58,363 nucleotides of DNA from Rubrivivax sp. (GCA_016790225.1 JAEUOZ010000063.1:1-58363), one strand, 5' to 3'. Numbered from the stretch's first letter, positions 37,943 to 48,138 are shown. The notes: generated from the letters alone by a model not told the origin. A program made the numbers and translations.

Positions 37943-39448
37943 TCAGGACCGCGCAGCGGGTGCCTGGGTGGGCTCCGACCCGGGCGGCGCCTCCGGCGGC
38001 GGCACGAAGCCGCGAAAACCCTGCTCCAGCCAGATGGCGAAGCGCAGGCACAGCGGATCGGCCAGCCAGGGCGCCACCACCTGCGCGCCCACCGGCAGAC
38101 CTTCGTCGCTCAGCCCCAGCGGCAGCGCGGTGGCCGGCAGGCCCACCACGCCCGGGTAGCCGGCCCAGAACAGCGCATCGGTGCTGGGCTGGGTGTGGCC
38201 GTTGACGGGGATCATGCGCTCCCAGCGCTCGCCGGTCTGCTGATGTGCAAAGGCAGGCGTCGTGGCCACCGGGCAGACGAGCAGATCGACCCGCTCGAAG
38301 AAGGCCGCCCACTGCTGGCGCAGCCGGGCGCGGCGCTGATCCATCGCGTACCAGTCGCGGTGCGTGGAGCTGATGCCGCGGTAATGCCGGGCGCGGTAGC
38401 CGGCATCGCCGGGCACGAGCGCGCGCGCGATGGCCTGTGCCTGCGCGTAGGTGCTGTCGTCGTAGGGGTTGCCGGTGGCGGCGCGCAGCAGGTGGATGTA
38501 GACCTCGTGCGCCTCGGCGCTGTCCACCGGCCGCTCGTCCTCCAGCACCTGCGCGCCCTGGTCTCGCAACCAGGCGGCCAGCTGCCGCAGGGCCGACTGC
38601 ACGCTGCGGTCGACTTCCGCCTGCGCGTCGTCGAACAGCACCGCCACGCGCAGGCTGCGCAAGGGCCGGCCGTCATCCCGCCAGTGAAAGGGCAGGCGGC
38701 CCTGCGGCGTCCACAGCGTGGCTTGTGCGCCGCAGAGGATGTCCATGGCCAGCGGCAGATCGGCCGCGCTGCGCGCCAGCGGGCCGGCCACCGCGATGTC
38801 GAAGGCCTCGGGCTCGGCGCGTGGCACCAGCTCGTGGCCGGCCATCGGCACCACGCCCCAACTGGGCTTGTGGCCCCAGACGCCGCAGTAGTGCGCCGGG
38901 TTGCGGATGGAAGCGCCGATGTCGCTGCCCAGCTCCAGCGCCGAGAAGCCCGCGGCCAGCGCTGCGGCCGAGCCCCCGGACGATCCGCCCGGCGTGCGGC
39001 CGAGGTGCCAGGGATTGCACGTGGTGCCGTAGACCGGGTTGAAGCTCTGCCAATCGGCCAGGCTCACCGGCACATTGGTCTTGCCCAGCACGATGGCGCC
39101 CGCCGCCTTGAGACGCTGCACGGTCAGCGCGTCCTGTGTGGCGATGTTGCCGGCAAACGCCTGAAATCCGTAGGTGGTGGGCAGGCCGGCCACGTTGAAG
39201 CTTTCCTTCACCGTGATGGGCACGCCGTGCAGCGGCCCCAGCGGCGCGCCGGCCGCGCGGGCCGCATCCGCCCGGTGGGCGGCCGCGCGGGCGCGCTCGG
39301 CATCGCGCACCACGACGGCATGGATCGCGCCGTCCCGCCGCTCGATGCGCGCCAGCACCTGCTCCAGCAGCGCCTGGGCGCTGATCTCGCCGCGCCGCAG
39401 GCGCGTCGCCAGGTCCAGGGCGCCGAGCTGGTGCAGGGGTGTGTCCAT
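37943..39448 (-). CDS. Amidase, amidase-signature family
   Basis: This 501-residue amidohydrolase has the Ser-cisSer-Lys triad visible: Lys81 (PITVKESFN), Ser156 in GGSSGGSAAALAAG, and nucleophile Ser180 (GSDIGASIRNPAH). It hydrolyses a carboxamide to acid and ammonia. The ATG at 39448 follows GGAG and gives MDTPLHQLGALDLA, a usual amidase start; the longer frame to 40537 is antisense to the M81 gene and was rejected. It is divergent from the M81 peptidase gene, 168 bases away. Confidence 0.93.
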   Translation of the reverse strand: MDTPLHQLGALDLATRLRRGEISAQALLEQVLARIERRDGAIHAVVVRDAERARAAAHRADAARAAGAPLGPLHGVPITVKESFNVAGLPTTYGFQAFAGNIATQDALTVQRLKAAGAIVLGKTNVPVSLADWQSFNPVYGTTCNPWHLGRTPGGSSGGSAAALAAGFSALELGSDIGASIRNPAHYCGVWGHKPSWGVVPMAGHELVPRAEPEAFDIAVAGPLARSAADLPLAMDILCGAQATLWTPQGRLPFHWRDDGRPLRSLRVAVLFDDAQAEVDRSVQSALRQLAAWLRDQGAQVLEDERPVDSAEAHEVYIHLLRAATGNPYDDSTYAQAQAIARALVPGDAGYRARHYRGISSTHRDWYAMDQRRARLRQQWAAFFERVDLLVCPVATTPAFAHQQTGERWERMIPVNGHTQPSTDALFWAGYPGVVGLPATALPLGLSDEGLPVGAQVVAPWLADPLCLRFAIWLEQGFRGFVPPPEAPPGSEPTQAPAARS

Positions 39449-39616
39449 CGGGTCTCCTTCGCGCGAGGCTGCTCTTGCGGGCAGGCCCTTCACCGGGCGG
39501 GCGGTACAGCCCTGCGGGACAAGGCGCCGGGCTGGCCTTGTCCAGTCTCGCACACCCCGTTGTGTGCGGGCCCGCCCCTGCGCTAGGCTGTGGCAAACCC
39601 CGCCGGAGCCGCGCCC

Positions 39617-41107
39617 ATGAAGCTGGTCATCGCCCAGATGAAGCACGAGACGAACACCTTTTCGCCCGTGCCCACGCCGCTGGCGCGCTTCGCGGTGGAA
39701 GGCGATCGGCCGCCCGAGGGCGAAGAAGCGCTGGCCGCATACCGCGGCACCGGCTCGGCGATCGCGGCGTTCATCGAGCTGGCCGAGGCCGCGGGCGCGC
39801 AGATCGTCGTGCCGGTGGCCGCCGCGGCCTGGCCCAGCGGCCCGGTGGAGGACGAGGCCTTCGAGCACATCGCTGGCCGCATCTGCGCGGCCGTGCGCGA
39901 GGGCTGCGATGCCGTGCTGCTGGATCTGCACGGCGCGATGGTCACGCGCAGCCACGAGGATGGCGAGGGCGAGCTGCTGCGGCGGATCCGCGCCATCGCG
40001 CCGCAGCTGCCCATCGGCGTGGCGCTGGACATGCACACCAACCTGTACGACGCGATGGGCGAGCACAGCACGGTGATCGCCGGCTACCAGACCTATCCGC
40101 ATGTGGACATGCACGACACCGGGCTGCGCGCCGGCCGCGCGGTGCTGGCGATGCTGGCGCAGCGCGCGCAGCCGGCCATGGCCTGGGGGCGCGCCGAGAT
40201 GCTGCCGCACGTGATGCGCCAGGGCACGGACGACGAACCCAACCGCAGCCTGCAGGCGCGCTGCCGCGAGATGGAAGCGCAGGGCGCCCTGTGCGCCAGC
40301 GTCTTCGTGGGCTTTCCCAACGCCGACATCCGCTATGCGGGGCTCTCGGCCGTGGTGGTGACCGATGGCGATCCGGCGCTCGCGCGCCGCTGGTGCGACG
40401 AGCTGCTGGCCATGGCCTGGGAGCGCCGCGCCGGCTTTGTCTACCAGCCGGAGCCGCTGGCCGAATCGATGGCCCGTGCGCAGGCGCTGGCGGCTGCCAA
40501 GCCGCCGGGCAGCGGGCCGGTTGTGCTGCTGGACCACAGCGACAACTGCGCCTCAGGCGGCACCATGGACACCATGACCGTGCTGGGCGCGATGCTCGAC
40601 GCCGGGCTCACCGACGCCGCCGCCTTCGCCATCTTCGACCCTGATGCGGTGCAGCAGATGATGTCCGCGGGCATCGGCGCGACGCTCACGCTGGCGCTGG
40701 GCGGCAAGCTGCCCATGCCGGCCATCGGCCTGGCGGGCACGCCGCGCACCGTGACCGGCCGCGTGCGCCGGCTGTCGGATGGCCACTACCGCAACCTGGG
40801 GCCGATGGCGGCCGGCGAGCGTGTGAGCATGGGCCCCTGCGGAGTCCTGGAGGTGGCGGGCGTGCAGATCGTGGTCATCAGCAAGCACGTGGAGCCGCAT
40901 GATCTGGCCGCGCTGGTGGCCGTGGGCCTGGCGCCCCAGGGTCTGCGCGTGCTGATGCTCAAGAGCCGCGTGCACTGGCGCGCCGGCCTGCGCAGCCTGG
41001 CCCATGCGGTGGTGGAATGCGCCGGCACGGGCGTGTGCACGTCCGACTATGCGCTGCTGGGATTCCAGCATGTGCGCCGGCCGATCTACCCGCTGGACAG
41101 GCTCTGA
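39617..41107 (+). CDS. M81-family metallopeptidase (MlrC-like), copy 1
   Basis: This 496-residue protein of the M81/microcystinase-C family has an N-terminal DUF1485-type domain with zinc-binding candidates: HETNTF near residue 10, LLDLHGAMV, LDMHTN and the region TYPHVDMHDTG. The C-terminal MlrC domain has DHSDNCASGGTMDTM and VVISKHVEPHD. MlrC finishes breakdown of microcystin-derived peptides, but most relatives have unknown substrates. The start ATG at 39617 gives MKLVIAQMKHETNTF. It begins a plus-strand run with the amidohydrolase and CobW genes. A paralogue is at 43906. Confidence 0.9.
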   Translation: MKLVIAQMKHETNTFSPVPTPLARFAVEGDRPPEGEEALAAYRGTGSAIAAFIELAEAAGAQIVVPVAAAAWPSGPVEDEAFEHIAGRICAAVREGCDAVLLDLHGAMVTRSHEDGEGELLRRIRAIAPQLPIGVALDMHTNLYDAMGEHSTVIAGYQTYPHVDMHDTGLRAGRAVLAMLAQRAQPAMAWGRAEMLPHVMRQGTDDEPNRSLQARCREMEAQGALCASVFVGFPNADIRYAGLSAVVVTDGDPALARRWCDELLAMAWERRAGFVYQPEPLAESMARAQALAAAKPPGSGPVVLLDHSDNCASGGTMDTMTVLGAMLDAGLTDAAAFAIFDPDAVQQMMSAGIGATLTLALGGKLPMPAIGLAGTPRTVTGRVRRLSDGHYRNLGPMAAGERVSMGPCGVLEVAGVQIVVISKHVEPHDLAALVAVGLAPQGLRVLMLKSRVHWRAGLRSLAHAVVECAGTGVCTSDYALLGFQHVRRPIYPLDRL

Positions 41108-41127
41108 CGTTTGACATCAGGCGACTC

Positions 41128-42816
41128 ATGAGCCCCATCACCGTCTTTGCCGCGCGCCGCATCCTCACGATGAATCCGGCGCAGCCCGAGGCCACGCACC
41201 TGGCGGTGCGCGACGGGCGTATCCTGGCCGTGGGCGATCTGGCGCGCTGCCGCGCCTGGGGCCCGGCCGAGCTGGATGAACGCTTTGCGCAGCAGGTGCT
41301 GCTGCCGGGCTTTGTCGAAGGCCATTGCCACCTCAAGGAAGGCGGCATGTGGGCCTGGCCCTATCTCGGCTGGTTCGATCGGCGCGATCCGGCCGGCGAG
41401 GTCTGGAACGGTTTGCGCAGCATGGACGAGGTCGTGCAGCGCCTGGCGGCCATCGATGCACAGATGCCCGCGGGCGAGCCGCTGGTGGCCTGGGGCTTCG
41501 ACCCGATCTATTTCGGCGGCGAACGCATGAGCACGCGCCACCTGGACCGCGTGGGCGACGGCAGCCGCTGCATCGTCATCGGCCACGCCAACGGGCACGT
41601 GATGAACGTCAACTCGGCGATGCTGCGCCGTGCCGGCATCGATGCCGAGTGCGAGGTGGAAGGCGTGGGCCGCTTTCCTGAAGGCGGGCCGGACGCCGGG
41701 CAGCCGGACGGCGAACTGGCCGAGCCCGCGGCCATGTACCTGGTGCTGCGCCACATCGGCCAGGCCGGACTGATCGCGCCGATGGACGATGCGGGCATGC
41801 GGGGCTTCGCGGCGATCGCCTGCCGCGAAGGCGTGACCACCGCCACCGATCTGGTGAACAAGCTCACCGAAGCGGACGTGGCCTTGCTGCGGCGCCACAC
41901 GGATGACGAGGGCTTTGCCGTGAGGCTGGTCCCCGCCTTCCAGGCCTTTCATGGCACGCATGGGGCGGCCGCAGGTGCCGAGCATGTGCGCAGCCTGGTG
42001 CAGGGCAATACCGAGCGGCTGCGCTTCGGTCTGGTGAAGATGATGCTGGATGGCTCGATCCAGGGCTTTTCCGCACGCCTGCGCTGGCCGGGCTATTTCT
42101 CGCACCCGCGCGGGCCGCAGGCCAACGGCATCTGGGTGACCGCCCCATCGCAGTACGAGGCCGATGCCGAGGTCTACCACCGTGCCGGGCTCACGGTGCA
42201 CACGCACACCAATGGCGACGAAGCCAGTGAGGTGGCGGTGCAGGCCTGGTCGCGCATTCTGGCGCACGCGCCGCGGCCCGGGCACCGCCACACGCTGCAG
42301 CACGGGCAGATGATCGATCGCGCACTGTTCGAGCGCATGGCCGCACTGGGGCTGGGTGCCAACCTCTTTGCCAACCACCTCTGGTACTGGGGCGACGCAC
42401 ACCACGATGTGACGATGGGCCCGGACCGCGCGCATCGCCTGGATGCCTGCCGCAGCGCGCTGCAGGCCGGCGTGAGGCTGGCCATCCACAGCGATGCGCC
42501 GGTGACGCCGCTGGCGCCCTTGTTCACGGCCTGGTGCGCGGTGCACCGTCTGACGCCCAGCGGCCGGGTGCTGGGTGCGCACGAGCGGCTGAGCGTGCCC
42601 GAGGCGCTGCAGGCGATCACCTGGGGCGCGGCCTGGACGCTGGGGCTGGAGCACGAGATCGGCAGCCTGGAAGTTGGCAAGCGTGCCGATTGCGCCGTGC
42701 TGGACGAGGATCCCCTGAGCTCGGACCCGATGCGCTTGAAGGACCTGCGCGTGGCGGCCACGGTGCTGGGCGGGCGCGTCTTCCGGCCCGGCGAGCTGGC
42801 GGCGGCAGCGCGCTGA
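41128..42816 (+). CDS. Amidohydrolase family protein (YtcJ-like)
   Basis: This 562-residue metal-dependent hydrolase of the amidohydrolase_3 group has the metal-binding motif GFVEGHCHLKEGG near residue 60, a later HTHTNGDEASE near residue 358, and the Asp site HSDAPVTPLAPL near residue 455. The C-terminal GSLEVGKRADCAVLDEDPL is the usual composite-domain end. YtcJ-type proteins act on N-acyl or N-formyl compounds and other small amides. It begins 20 bases after the M81 stop. Confidence 0.9.
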   Translation: MSPITVFAARRILTMNPAQPEATHLAVRDGRILAVGDLARCRAWGPAELDERFAQQVLLPGFVEGHCHLKEGGMWAWPYLGWFDRRDPAGEVWNGLRSMDEVVQRLAAIDAQMPAGEPLVAWGFDPIYFGGERMSTRHLDRVGDGSRCIVIGHANGHVMNVNSAMLRRAGIDAECEVEGVGRFPEGGPDAGQPDGELAEPAAMYLVLRHIGQAGLIAPMDDAGMRGFAAIACREGVTTATDLVNKLTEADVALLRRHTDDEGFAVRLVPAFQAFHGTHGAAAGAEHVRSLVQGNTERLRFGLVKMMLDGSIQGFSARLRWPGYFSHPRGPQANGIWVTAPSQYEADAEVYHRAGLTVHTHTNGDEASEVAVQAWSRILAHAPRPGHRHTLQHGQMIDRALFERMAALGLGANLFANHLWYWGDAHHDVTMGPDRAHRLDACRSALQAGVRLAIHSDAPVTPLAPLFTAWCAVHRLTPSGRVLGAHERLSVPEALQAITWGAAWTLGLEHEIGSLEVGKRADCAVLDEDPLSSDPMRLKDLRVAATVLGGRVFRPGELAAAAR

Positions 42817-42843
42817 GGGCGCCGGCTCGCGCCGAGGGTGGCG

Positions 42844-43887
42844 ATGGACACGCGCATTCCCTTCATCGTCATCGGCGGCTTCCTGGGTGCCGGCAAGACC
42901 ACGCTGCTCAACCGCTGGCTGGCCGATCCAGGCTGGACGCCTGACGGTGCAGCCGATGATCCCGGTGATCCGGATCATCCTGATGCCCGCCTGAGGCCGC
43001 GGCGTCTGGCCGTGCTGGTCAATGACTTCGGCGCCGTCAATCTGGATGCGGCGCTGATCGCTTCGCGCTCGGCCGATGCCATCGAGCTCAGCAACGGCTG
43101 TGTCTGCTGCAGCAGCGGCGAAGCGTTGGGCGAAGGCCTGGCGCGCGTGCTGGAGCGCCAGCCGGCACCGCAGGCCGTGGTGGTCGAATCCAGCGGCGTG
43201 GCCGACCCTTGGCGCATCGCGCAGTTTGCGCTGGCCGAGCCGCGGCTTTCGCTCGCCGCGGTGCTGGTGCTGGTGGATGCCGCCGGCTGGCCCGCGCTGC
43301 ACGCCGACGAGCGCCTGCGCGAGAGCCTGGAGCAGCCCCTGGCGCACGCCGATCTGCTGCTGCTGAACCAGATGGACCGCGCCACGCCGGCCGAGACGGC
43401 GGCGACGCGCGCGGCGCTCGCGCGGCTTGCGCCGCGTGTGCCGCGACTGGAGACCGTGCAGGCGCAACTGCCGCTGGATGTGCTGCTGGGGCCGGAAGCG
43501 GCGCTGCACCGCGCGCACGGCGAGGGCTGGACGCAGCATCCCAAGGCCCTGCGCGGGCCGGCGCAGGCGCTGCACGACCAGCGCTTCGAGGCGCTGAGCT
43601 GCAGCGCCGAAGGCCTTGCACCGGCTTACCGCGACGAGGCCTTGCGCGGCTGGCTGCGCCAACTGCCGGACGGCGTGCTGCGCCTGAAGGCCTGCCTGCC
43701 GCTGGCGCAGGGCGGCGCGGTGCTGCTGCAATGGGCCGGTCGGCACGGCAGCCTGCGGGCCTTGCCCGCGTTGCCGACGGTCGGTGCCGCGCTGGTGGCC
43801 ATCGGCCTGCGCGGCGAGCTGCCGCGGCAGGCGCTGCTGGACGGCCTGGCGGCCTGCGCCGGCACACCCGCGGCGGCGCTGCGCTGA
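42844..43887 (+). CDS. CobW/COG0523-type GTPase, metal chaperone
   Basis: This 347-residue G3E GTPase has Walker A GGFLGAGKTT at residues 11-20, the metal motif CVCC at 86-89 in ELSNGCVCC, VVVESSGVADP as Walker B region, and LNQMDR in place of NKxD. COG0523 proteins load zinc or cobalt into target enzymes. It sits between two M81 peptidases and right after a metal-dependent amidohydrolase, so these are likely clients. No upstream Zur or riboswitch site was seen. A GTG at 42838 is an alternative start. Confidence 0.9.
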   Translation: MDTRIPFIVIGGFLGAGKTTLLNRWLADPGWTPDGAADDPGDPDHPDARLRPRRLAVLVNDFGAVNLDAALIASRSADAIELSNGCVCCSSGEALGEGLARVLERQPAPQAVVVESSGVADPWRIAQFALAEPRLSLAAVLVLVDAAGWPALHADERLRESLEQPLAHADLLLLNQMDRATPAETAATRAALARLAPRVPRLETVQAQLPLDVLLGPEAALHRAHGEGWTQHPKALRGPAQALHDQRFEALSCSAEGLAPAYRDEALRGWLRQLPDGVLRLKACLPLAQGGAVLLQWAGRHGSLRALPALPTVGAALVAIGLRGELPRQALLDGLAACAGTPAAALR

Positions 43888-43905
43888 ACGCCGCGCAGCG
43901 CGCCT

Positions 43906-45420
43906 TCAGGGCCTCAGGCGCAGATCCGGCGGCAGGTGGCGCCAGGGCAGGTCAGCCGGCTCGGCGGCCATCGGGCCGGCCGCCTTGGCCACCAGGATGT
44001 GGCTGGCGATGGGCGTGAAATCGGCGCGGAAGTGGTTGCTGCTCTTCACCACGATGAGGCGCTGCTGCTCGGGATGGATGCCCACCATGCGCAGCAGCTC
44101 GCGGTCCAGCAGCTGCTTCTTGCCGCTGACCACGGCCACCTGGATGCCGTCGATCTCGACGCAGGCGCTGGGGCCGAGATTGACCGAGAGCCTGGTCATC
44201 ATCGGGCCCTTCAGCGTGACACGGCCATCGCTGACGGCACGCACGGTGCAGCGGCCCTGCACCGGCGGATCGCTGGGCTGGCCGGTGAAGGTGGGCACGG
44301 CGCGGCCCAGGCTCAGCGGCAGCGTGCTGCCCACCCCGGCTTCGCAGGCGGCGCGCGCGGCCTCGGGGTCGAACAGCAGGCCCAGGCAGACGCGCCCAGG
44401 GTGGCGCCGGCCGGCCTCCTGCGCCAGCAGCGCATGCAGCATGCCGCTGGTATTGCTGTCGCCGCCGGCGCCCGGGTTGTCCTGCGTATCGGCCAGCACC
44501 ACGGGGCGCTCGCTGTGGGCCGCCAGCGCCAGCGCGCGGGCCACGGCTTCGCGGGCTGGCAGCACCTCCTGGCGCCAGGGCGTGCCGTCCGACACGCGCT
44601 CGAACAGCGCCTGCACCGCCTGCTGCGTGGCCTGCGCCTCTCGTCCATGGCCCCAGACCATCGGTGCACAACCGTCGAAATCAGAAGCCGGAAACCCCAT
44701 GCAGAAGCTCAGCACCGTGTCGTGCTGACGCTCCAGCATGGCCAGCGCCTCGTAATGCCCGCGAGCGGGCTCCAGCCAGGTGCTCTGCGCATTCAGCGGG
44801 ATCAGGAAGGGCAGCCGGCTTGCCTGCGTGGGCAGGCGCTGGCCGGCACGCAGGCGCTGCGCCAGCAGGCCGGCCGCGCGCTCGCCGGTCTCTGCCATGT
44901 CCACGTGGGGGTAGCTGCGGTAGGAGACCAGCGCATCGGCCTGCGCCAGCATGCGCGGCGTGACGTTGGCGTGCAGGTCCAGGCTGGCGACGATGGGCAC
45001 GCGCGGCCCCACCAGCGCGCGCAGCCGCGCCAGCAGCTCGCCTTCGGAATCAGGCACCTGCTCGGCCACCGCGGCGCCGTGCAGATCCAGGTAGATGGCG
45101 TCCAGGCCACCCGGCGCATCACAGGCCGCGCGCGCATCAGAGACGATCGTGCCGGCGATGCGCTCGAAGGCCTCCTGCGTGACGTAGCTCGAGGGGATCG
45201 CACCGGCCCAGCACGAAGGCAGGCAGGTCCAGCCGCGGTGCCGCGCGGCCGCCTCGAAACCGGCGATGGGGATGTTGACGCCGCGCAGCTGCTCGAGCAT
45301 GGGCTCGCCCAGCACAAACGCCGGAAACGAGTCGCCGCGCGTGAAGGCGGCCCAATCGGCCAGGCTGGGTGCGAAGGTGTTGGTTTCGTGCTGGTAGCCA
45401 GCGACCAGGATGCGGGTCAT
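43906..45420 (-). CDS. M81-family metallopeptidase (MlrC-like), copy 2
   Basis: This 504-residue M81 protein opens with MTRILVAGYQHETNTF and has IYLDLHGAAV, SLDLHANVTPRM and SYPHVDMAETG as metal-site segments. DTQDNPGAGGDSNTSGM and VAVVSGKKQLLDRE are in the C-terminal MlrC domain. It differs clearly from copy 1 at 39617. It is the last gene of a minus-strand operon with a dipeptide-type ABC importer, so its substrate is probably imported by that system. The 54 bases between it and the ATPase hold no gene. Confidence 0.9.
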   Translation of the reverse strand: MTRILVAGYQHETNTFAPSLADWAAFTRGDSFPAFVLGEPMLEQLRGVNIPIAGFEAAARHRGWTCLPSCWAGAIPSSYVTQEAFERIAGTIVSDARAACDAPGGLDAIYLDLHGAAVAEQVPDSEGELLARLRALVGPRVPIVASLDLHANVTPRMLAQADALVSYRSYPHVDMAETGERAAGLLAQRLRAGQRLPTQASRLPFLIPLNAQSTWLEPARGHYEALAMLERQHDTVLSFCMGFPASDFDGCAPMVWGHGREAQATQQAVQALFERVSDGTPWRQEVLPAREAVARALALAAHSERPVVLADTQDNPGAGGDSNTSGMLHALLAQEAGRRHPGRVCLGLLFDPEAARAACEAGVGSTLPLSLGRAVPTFTGQPSDPPVQGRCTVRAVSDGRVTLKGPMMTRLSVNLGPSACVEIDGIQVAVVSGKKQLLDRELLRMVGIHPEQQRLIVVKSSNHFRADFTPIASHILVAKAAGPMAAEPADLPWRHLPPDLRLRP

Positions 45421-45474
45421 GCGAGCGAAGGAGTCATCGGATGGAACCTGGGTGGCCGCTGCGCGGCTGCCCGC

Positions 45475-47196
45475 TCAGGGCGAGCGCCCGAAGGCAAAGT
45501 CGCGCCCCGGGGCCGCGGCGAAGAGGGCCTGGGTGTAGGCGTGCTGCGGCGCGGCAAAGACCTGCTGCGCCGGGCCGGATTCGACCACACGGCCCTGGCT
45601 CATCACGACCAGCTGATCGCAGACCTGCGAGGCGACGCGCAGATCGTGCGTGATGAAGAGCATCGCCAGGTTCAGCCGCGCGCGGATCTCCTCGAAGAGC
45701 TGCAGCACCTGGGCCTGCACCGAGACATCCAGCGCGCTCACCGCCTCGTCGGCCACCAGCAGCTCGGGCTCCATCATCAGCGCCCGGGCGATGCAGATGC
45801 GCTGCCGCTGGCCGCCGGAGAACTGGTGCGGATAACGTTCCATCGCCGCAGCGTCCAGGCGCACCAGCGCCAGCAGCTCACGGGCGCGCTGCAGCGCCGA
45901 AGCCTCCGACAGCCCGTAGTTCATCGGGCCTTCGATCATGGCCTGCTGCACGGTGCGCCGCGGGTTGAGGCTGCGGTAGGGATCCTGGAAGACGATCTGC
46001 ACGCGCCGGCGCAGCGGCCGCAGCGCGCGGGCAGAGAGCCGGGCGATGTCGTCGCCGTGCTGGCCGTCAGGTGCTGCAGCGGCGCCGCCGGCTTGCCCAG
46101 CGGGCCGGCTCAGCAGCACCTGGCCCGCACTCGGGTCGATCAGGCGCACGATGCAGCGGGCCACGGTGCTCTTGCCGGAGCCCGATTCACCCACGATGCC
46201 CAGGGTCTGGCCGCGGCGGATGTCGAAGCTGACCGCCTGCGCCGCGGCGACGCTGCGACGGCCGCCGAACCAGCCCTGCGTGTGGTAGGTCTTGCCCAGG
46301 TCCTTGACCTGCAGCACCCGCGGCGAGGTGTTGTCCAGCGGGCGCTGGTGCAGGTTCAGCGTGGGCACGGCGTCCATCAGCATGCGCGTATACGGGTGCT
46401 CGGGTCGCTGCAGCACCTGCTGCTTGTCGCCCAGTTCCACCAGATCGCCCAGGCGCAGCACGGCCACGCGGTGCGCGATCTCCGCCACCACGCCGAAGTC
46501 GTGCGTGATGAAGAGCACACCCGTGCCGTGGCGCGCCTGCAGCTGCAGCACCAGCTTGAGGATCTGCGCCTGCGTGGTGACATCCAGCGCCGTGGTGGGC
46601 TCGTCGGCGATCAGCAGCACCGGATCCAGCACCAGCGCCATGGCGATCATGATGCGCTGCCGCTGTCCGCCGGAAAGCTGGTGCGGGTAGCTCGCGACGA
46701 TGCGCTCGGGCTCGGGCAGCAGCACCTCGCGCACGATCTCCAGCACCTTGGCGCGCCGCTGTTCGGGCGTCAGCGAGGTGTGCTCGCGCAGCACTTCCTC
46801 GATCTGCTCGCCGCAGGTCATCACCGGGTTCAGCGCCGTCATCGGCTCCTGGAAGATCATGCCCATGCGCGTGGCGCGCAGCTCGCGCAGGCGCGACAGC
46901 GGCGCGTGCGTGATGTCCTCGCCCTGCAGCAGGATGCGCCCCTGGCGTACCGGCAAGGTCTTGGGCAGCAGGCCCATCACGCTTTGCGCGATGACCGATT
47001 TGCCGCTGCCCGATTCGCCGACCAGGCAGAGGATCTCGCCGCGGCCGACGCTGAAGCTCACGCGCTGCACGGCCGTGCTGCGGTCCCCGCCGGAGGGCAG
47101 GCCGATGGTGAGATCCACGACCTCCAGCACCGGGCCGTGGTCCGCGGCGGCACGGGCCGCCCTGGGGCTGTCAAGGGTGCCTGCCGCGCTGCTCAT
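45475..47196 (-). CDS. Dipeptide-type ABC transporter, fused double ATPase
   Basis: This 573-residue protein carries two ATP-binding cassettes in one chain, as in GsiA or YejF. The first cassette has GESGSGKSV, an LSGGQRQR signature and LLIADEPTTALD. A linker with the oligopeptide-type segment RPEHPYTRMLMDAVP follows. The second cassette has GESGSGKST, FSGGQRQR and LLVADEAVSALD. It energises import of a peptide-like solute with the two permeases and binding protein of this operon. Start ATG overlaps the permease stop (ATGA). Confidence 0.93.
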   Translation of the reverse strand: MSSAAGTLDSPRAARAAADHGPVLEVVDLTIGLPSGGDRSTAVQRVSFSVGRGEILCLVGESGSGKSVIAQSVMGLLPKTLPVRQGRILLQGEDITHAPLSRLRELRATRMGMIFQEPMTALNPVMTCGEQIEEVLREHTSLTPEQRRAKVLEIVREVLLPEPERIVASYPHQLSGGQRQRIMIAMALVLDPVLLIADEPTTALDVTTQAQILKLVLQLQARHGTGVLFITHDFGVVAEIAHRVAVLRLGDLVELGDKQQVLQRPEHPYTRMLMDAVPTLNLHQRPLDNTSPRVLQVKDLGKTYHTQGWFGGRRSVAAAQAVSFDIRRGQTLGIVGESGSGKSTVARCIVRLIDPSAGQVLLSRPAGQAGGAAAAPDGQHGDDIARLSARALRPLRRRVQIVFQDPYRSLNPRRTVQQAMIEGPMNYGLSEASALQRARELLALVRLDAAAMERYPHQFSGGQRQRICIARALMMEPELLVADEAVSALDVSVQAQVLQLFEEIRARLNLAMLFITHDLRVASQVCDQLVVMSQGRVVESGPAQQVFAAPQHAYTQALFAAAPGRDFAFGRSP

Positions 47197-48134
47197 CGCT
47201 TGGCCATCTTCGGGTCGAGCGTGTCGCGCAGGCCATCGCCCAGCATGTTCACGGCCAGCACGGTCACGGCCAGGAAGATGCCGGGGAAGAAGATGTTGTG
47301 CGGGTGCTCGTTGAACTGCGCGCGGCCTTCGGCCATCACGTTGCCCCAGGTGGGGATGTCCGGCGGCAGGCCCACGCCCAGGAAGCTCAGGATGGCTTCG
47401 GTCAGGATGCCGGCGGCGCAGATGAAGGTACCCTGCACCACCAGTGGCGCCACGCAGTTGGGCAGCACGTGGCGCAGCATGATGCGCCAGGTGGGCGTGC
47501 CCAGCGAGATGGCGGCCTCCACATAGGGCTCTTCGCGGATCGAGAGCACCAGCGAGCGCACCAGCCGCGTCACGCGCGGGATCTCCGGGATGGCGATGGC
47601 GACGATCACCGTCAGCAGGCTGCCCCGCCACATGGCCACCAGCGCGATCGCGATCAGGATTGCCGGGATCGACATCAGGCCGTCCATCACGCGCATCAGC
47701 GGCCCGTCGGCCCAGCGGATGAAGCCGGAGACCAGGCCCAGCGCGATGCCGAAGGCCAGGGCCACGATGGCCGTGCTGATGCCCACGATCAGCGACACGC
47801 GCGTGCCGTAGACCACGCGGCTGTAGATGTCGCGCCCGAAGCTGTCGCTGCCCATCAGGAAGCGGTGCTTCAGCGTCTCGCCTTCCAGCGTGGTGATCTC
47901 GCCCGTCGCGCCCGGCTTCAAGTCGCGGCTCACGGGATCGAAGAGCGTGGGATCCACCGTGCCCAGCCAGGGTGCCAGCAGCGACAACAGGACCAGCAGC
48001 AGCATCACCGTGCCGCCGACGCGCACCGAGGTGTTGCGGCGCACGCGGGCCCAGGCGCCGGGCTGCACGACCACCGTGGCCGATTCGACCGAGAGGGCTT
48101 CGAAGGCCGGCGTGGAGGAGGGCGGGGTGCTCAT
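47193..48134 (-). CDS. ABC transporter permease, DppC type
   Basis: This 313-residue inner-membrane permease has an N-terminal hydrophobic segment (VMLLLVLLSLLAPWLG near residue 42) and a core of about five helices. The coupling motif EAAISLGTPTWRIMLRHVLPN is in the second half. It begins with MSTPPSSTPAF; a longer frame was rejected because it overlaps the DppB-type gene. The gap to the upstream permease is 4 bases. Confidence 0.93.
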   Translation of the reverse strand: MSTPPSSTPAFEALSVESATVVVQPGAWARVRRNTSVRVGGTVMLLLVLLSLLAPWLGTVDPTLFDPVSRDLKPGATGEITTLEGETLKHRFLMGSDSFGRDIYSRVVYGTRVSLIVGISTAIVALAFGIALGLVSGFIRWADGPLMRVMDGLMSIPAILIAIALVAMWRGSLLTVIVAIAIPEIPRVTRLVRSLVLSIREEPYVEAAISLGTPTWRIMLRHVLPNCVAPLVVQGTFICAAGILTEAILSFLGVGLPPDIPTWGNVMAEGRAQFNEHPHNIFFPGIFLAVTVLAVNMLGDGLRDTLDPKMAKR

Positions 48135-48138
48135 GCGA

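Noticed and set aside
43936..47526. Plus-strand open frame of almost 1200 codons
   Set aside because: It is antisense to the M81 peptidase and the double ABC ATPase, which have full motifs; composition is that of a shadow frame.
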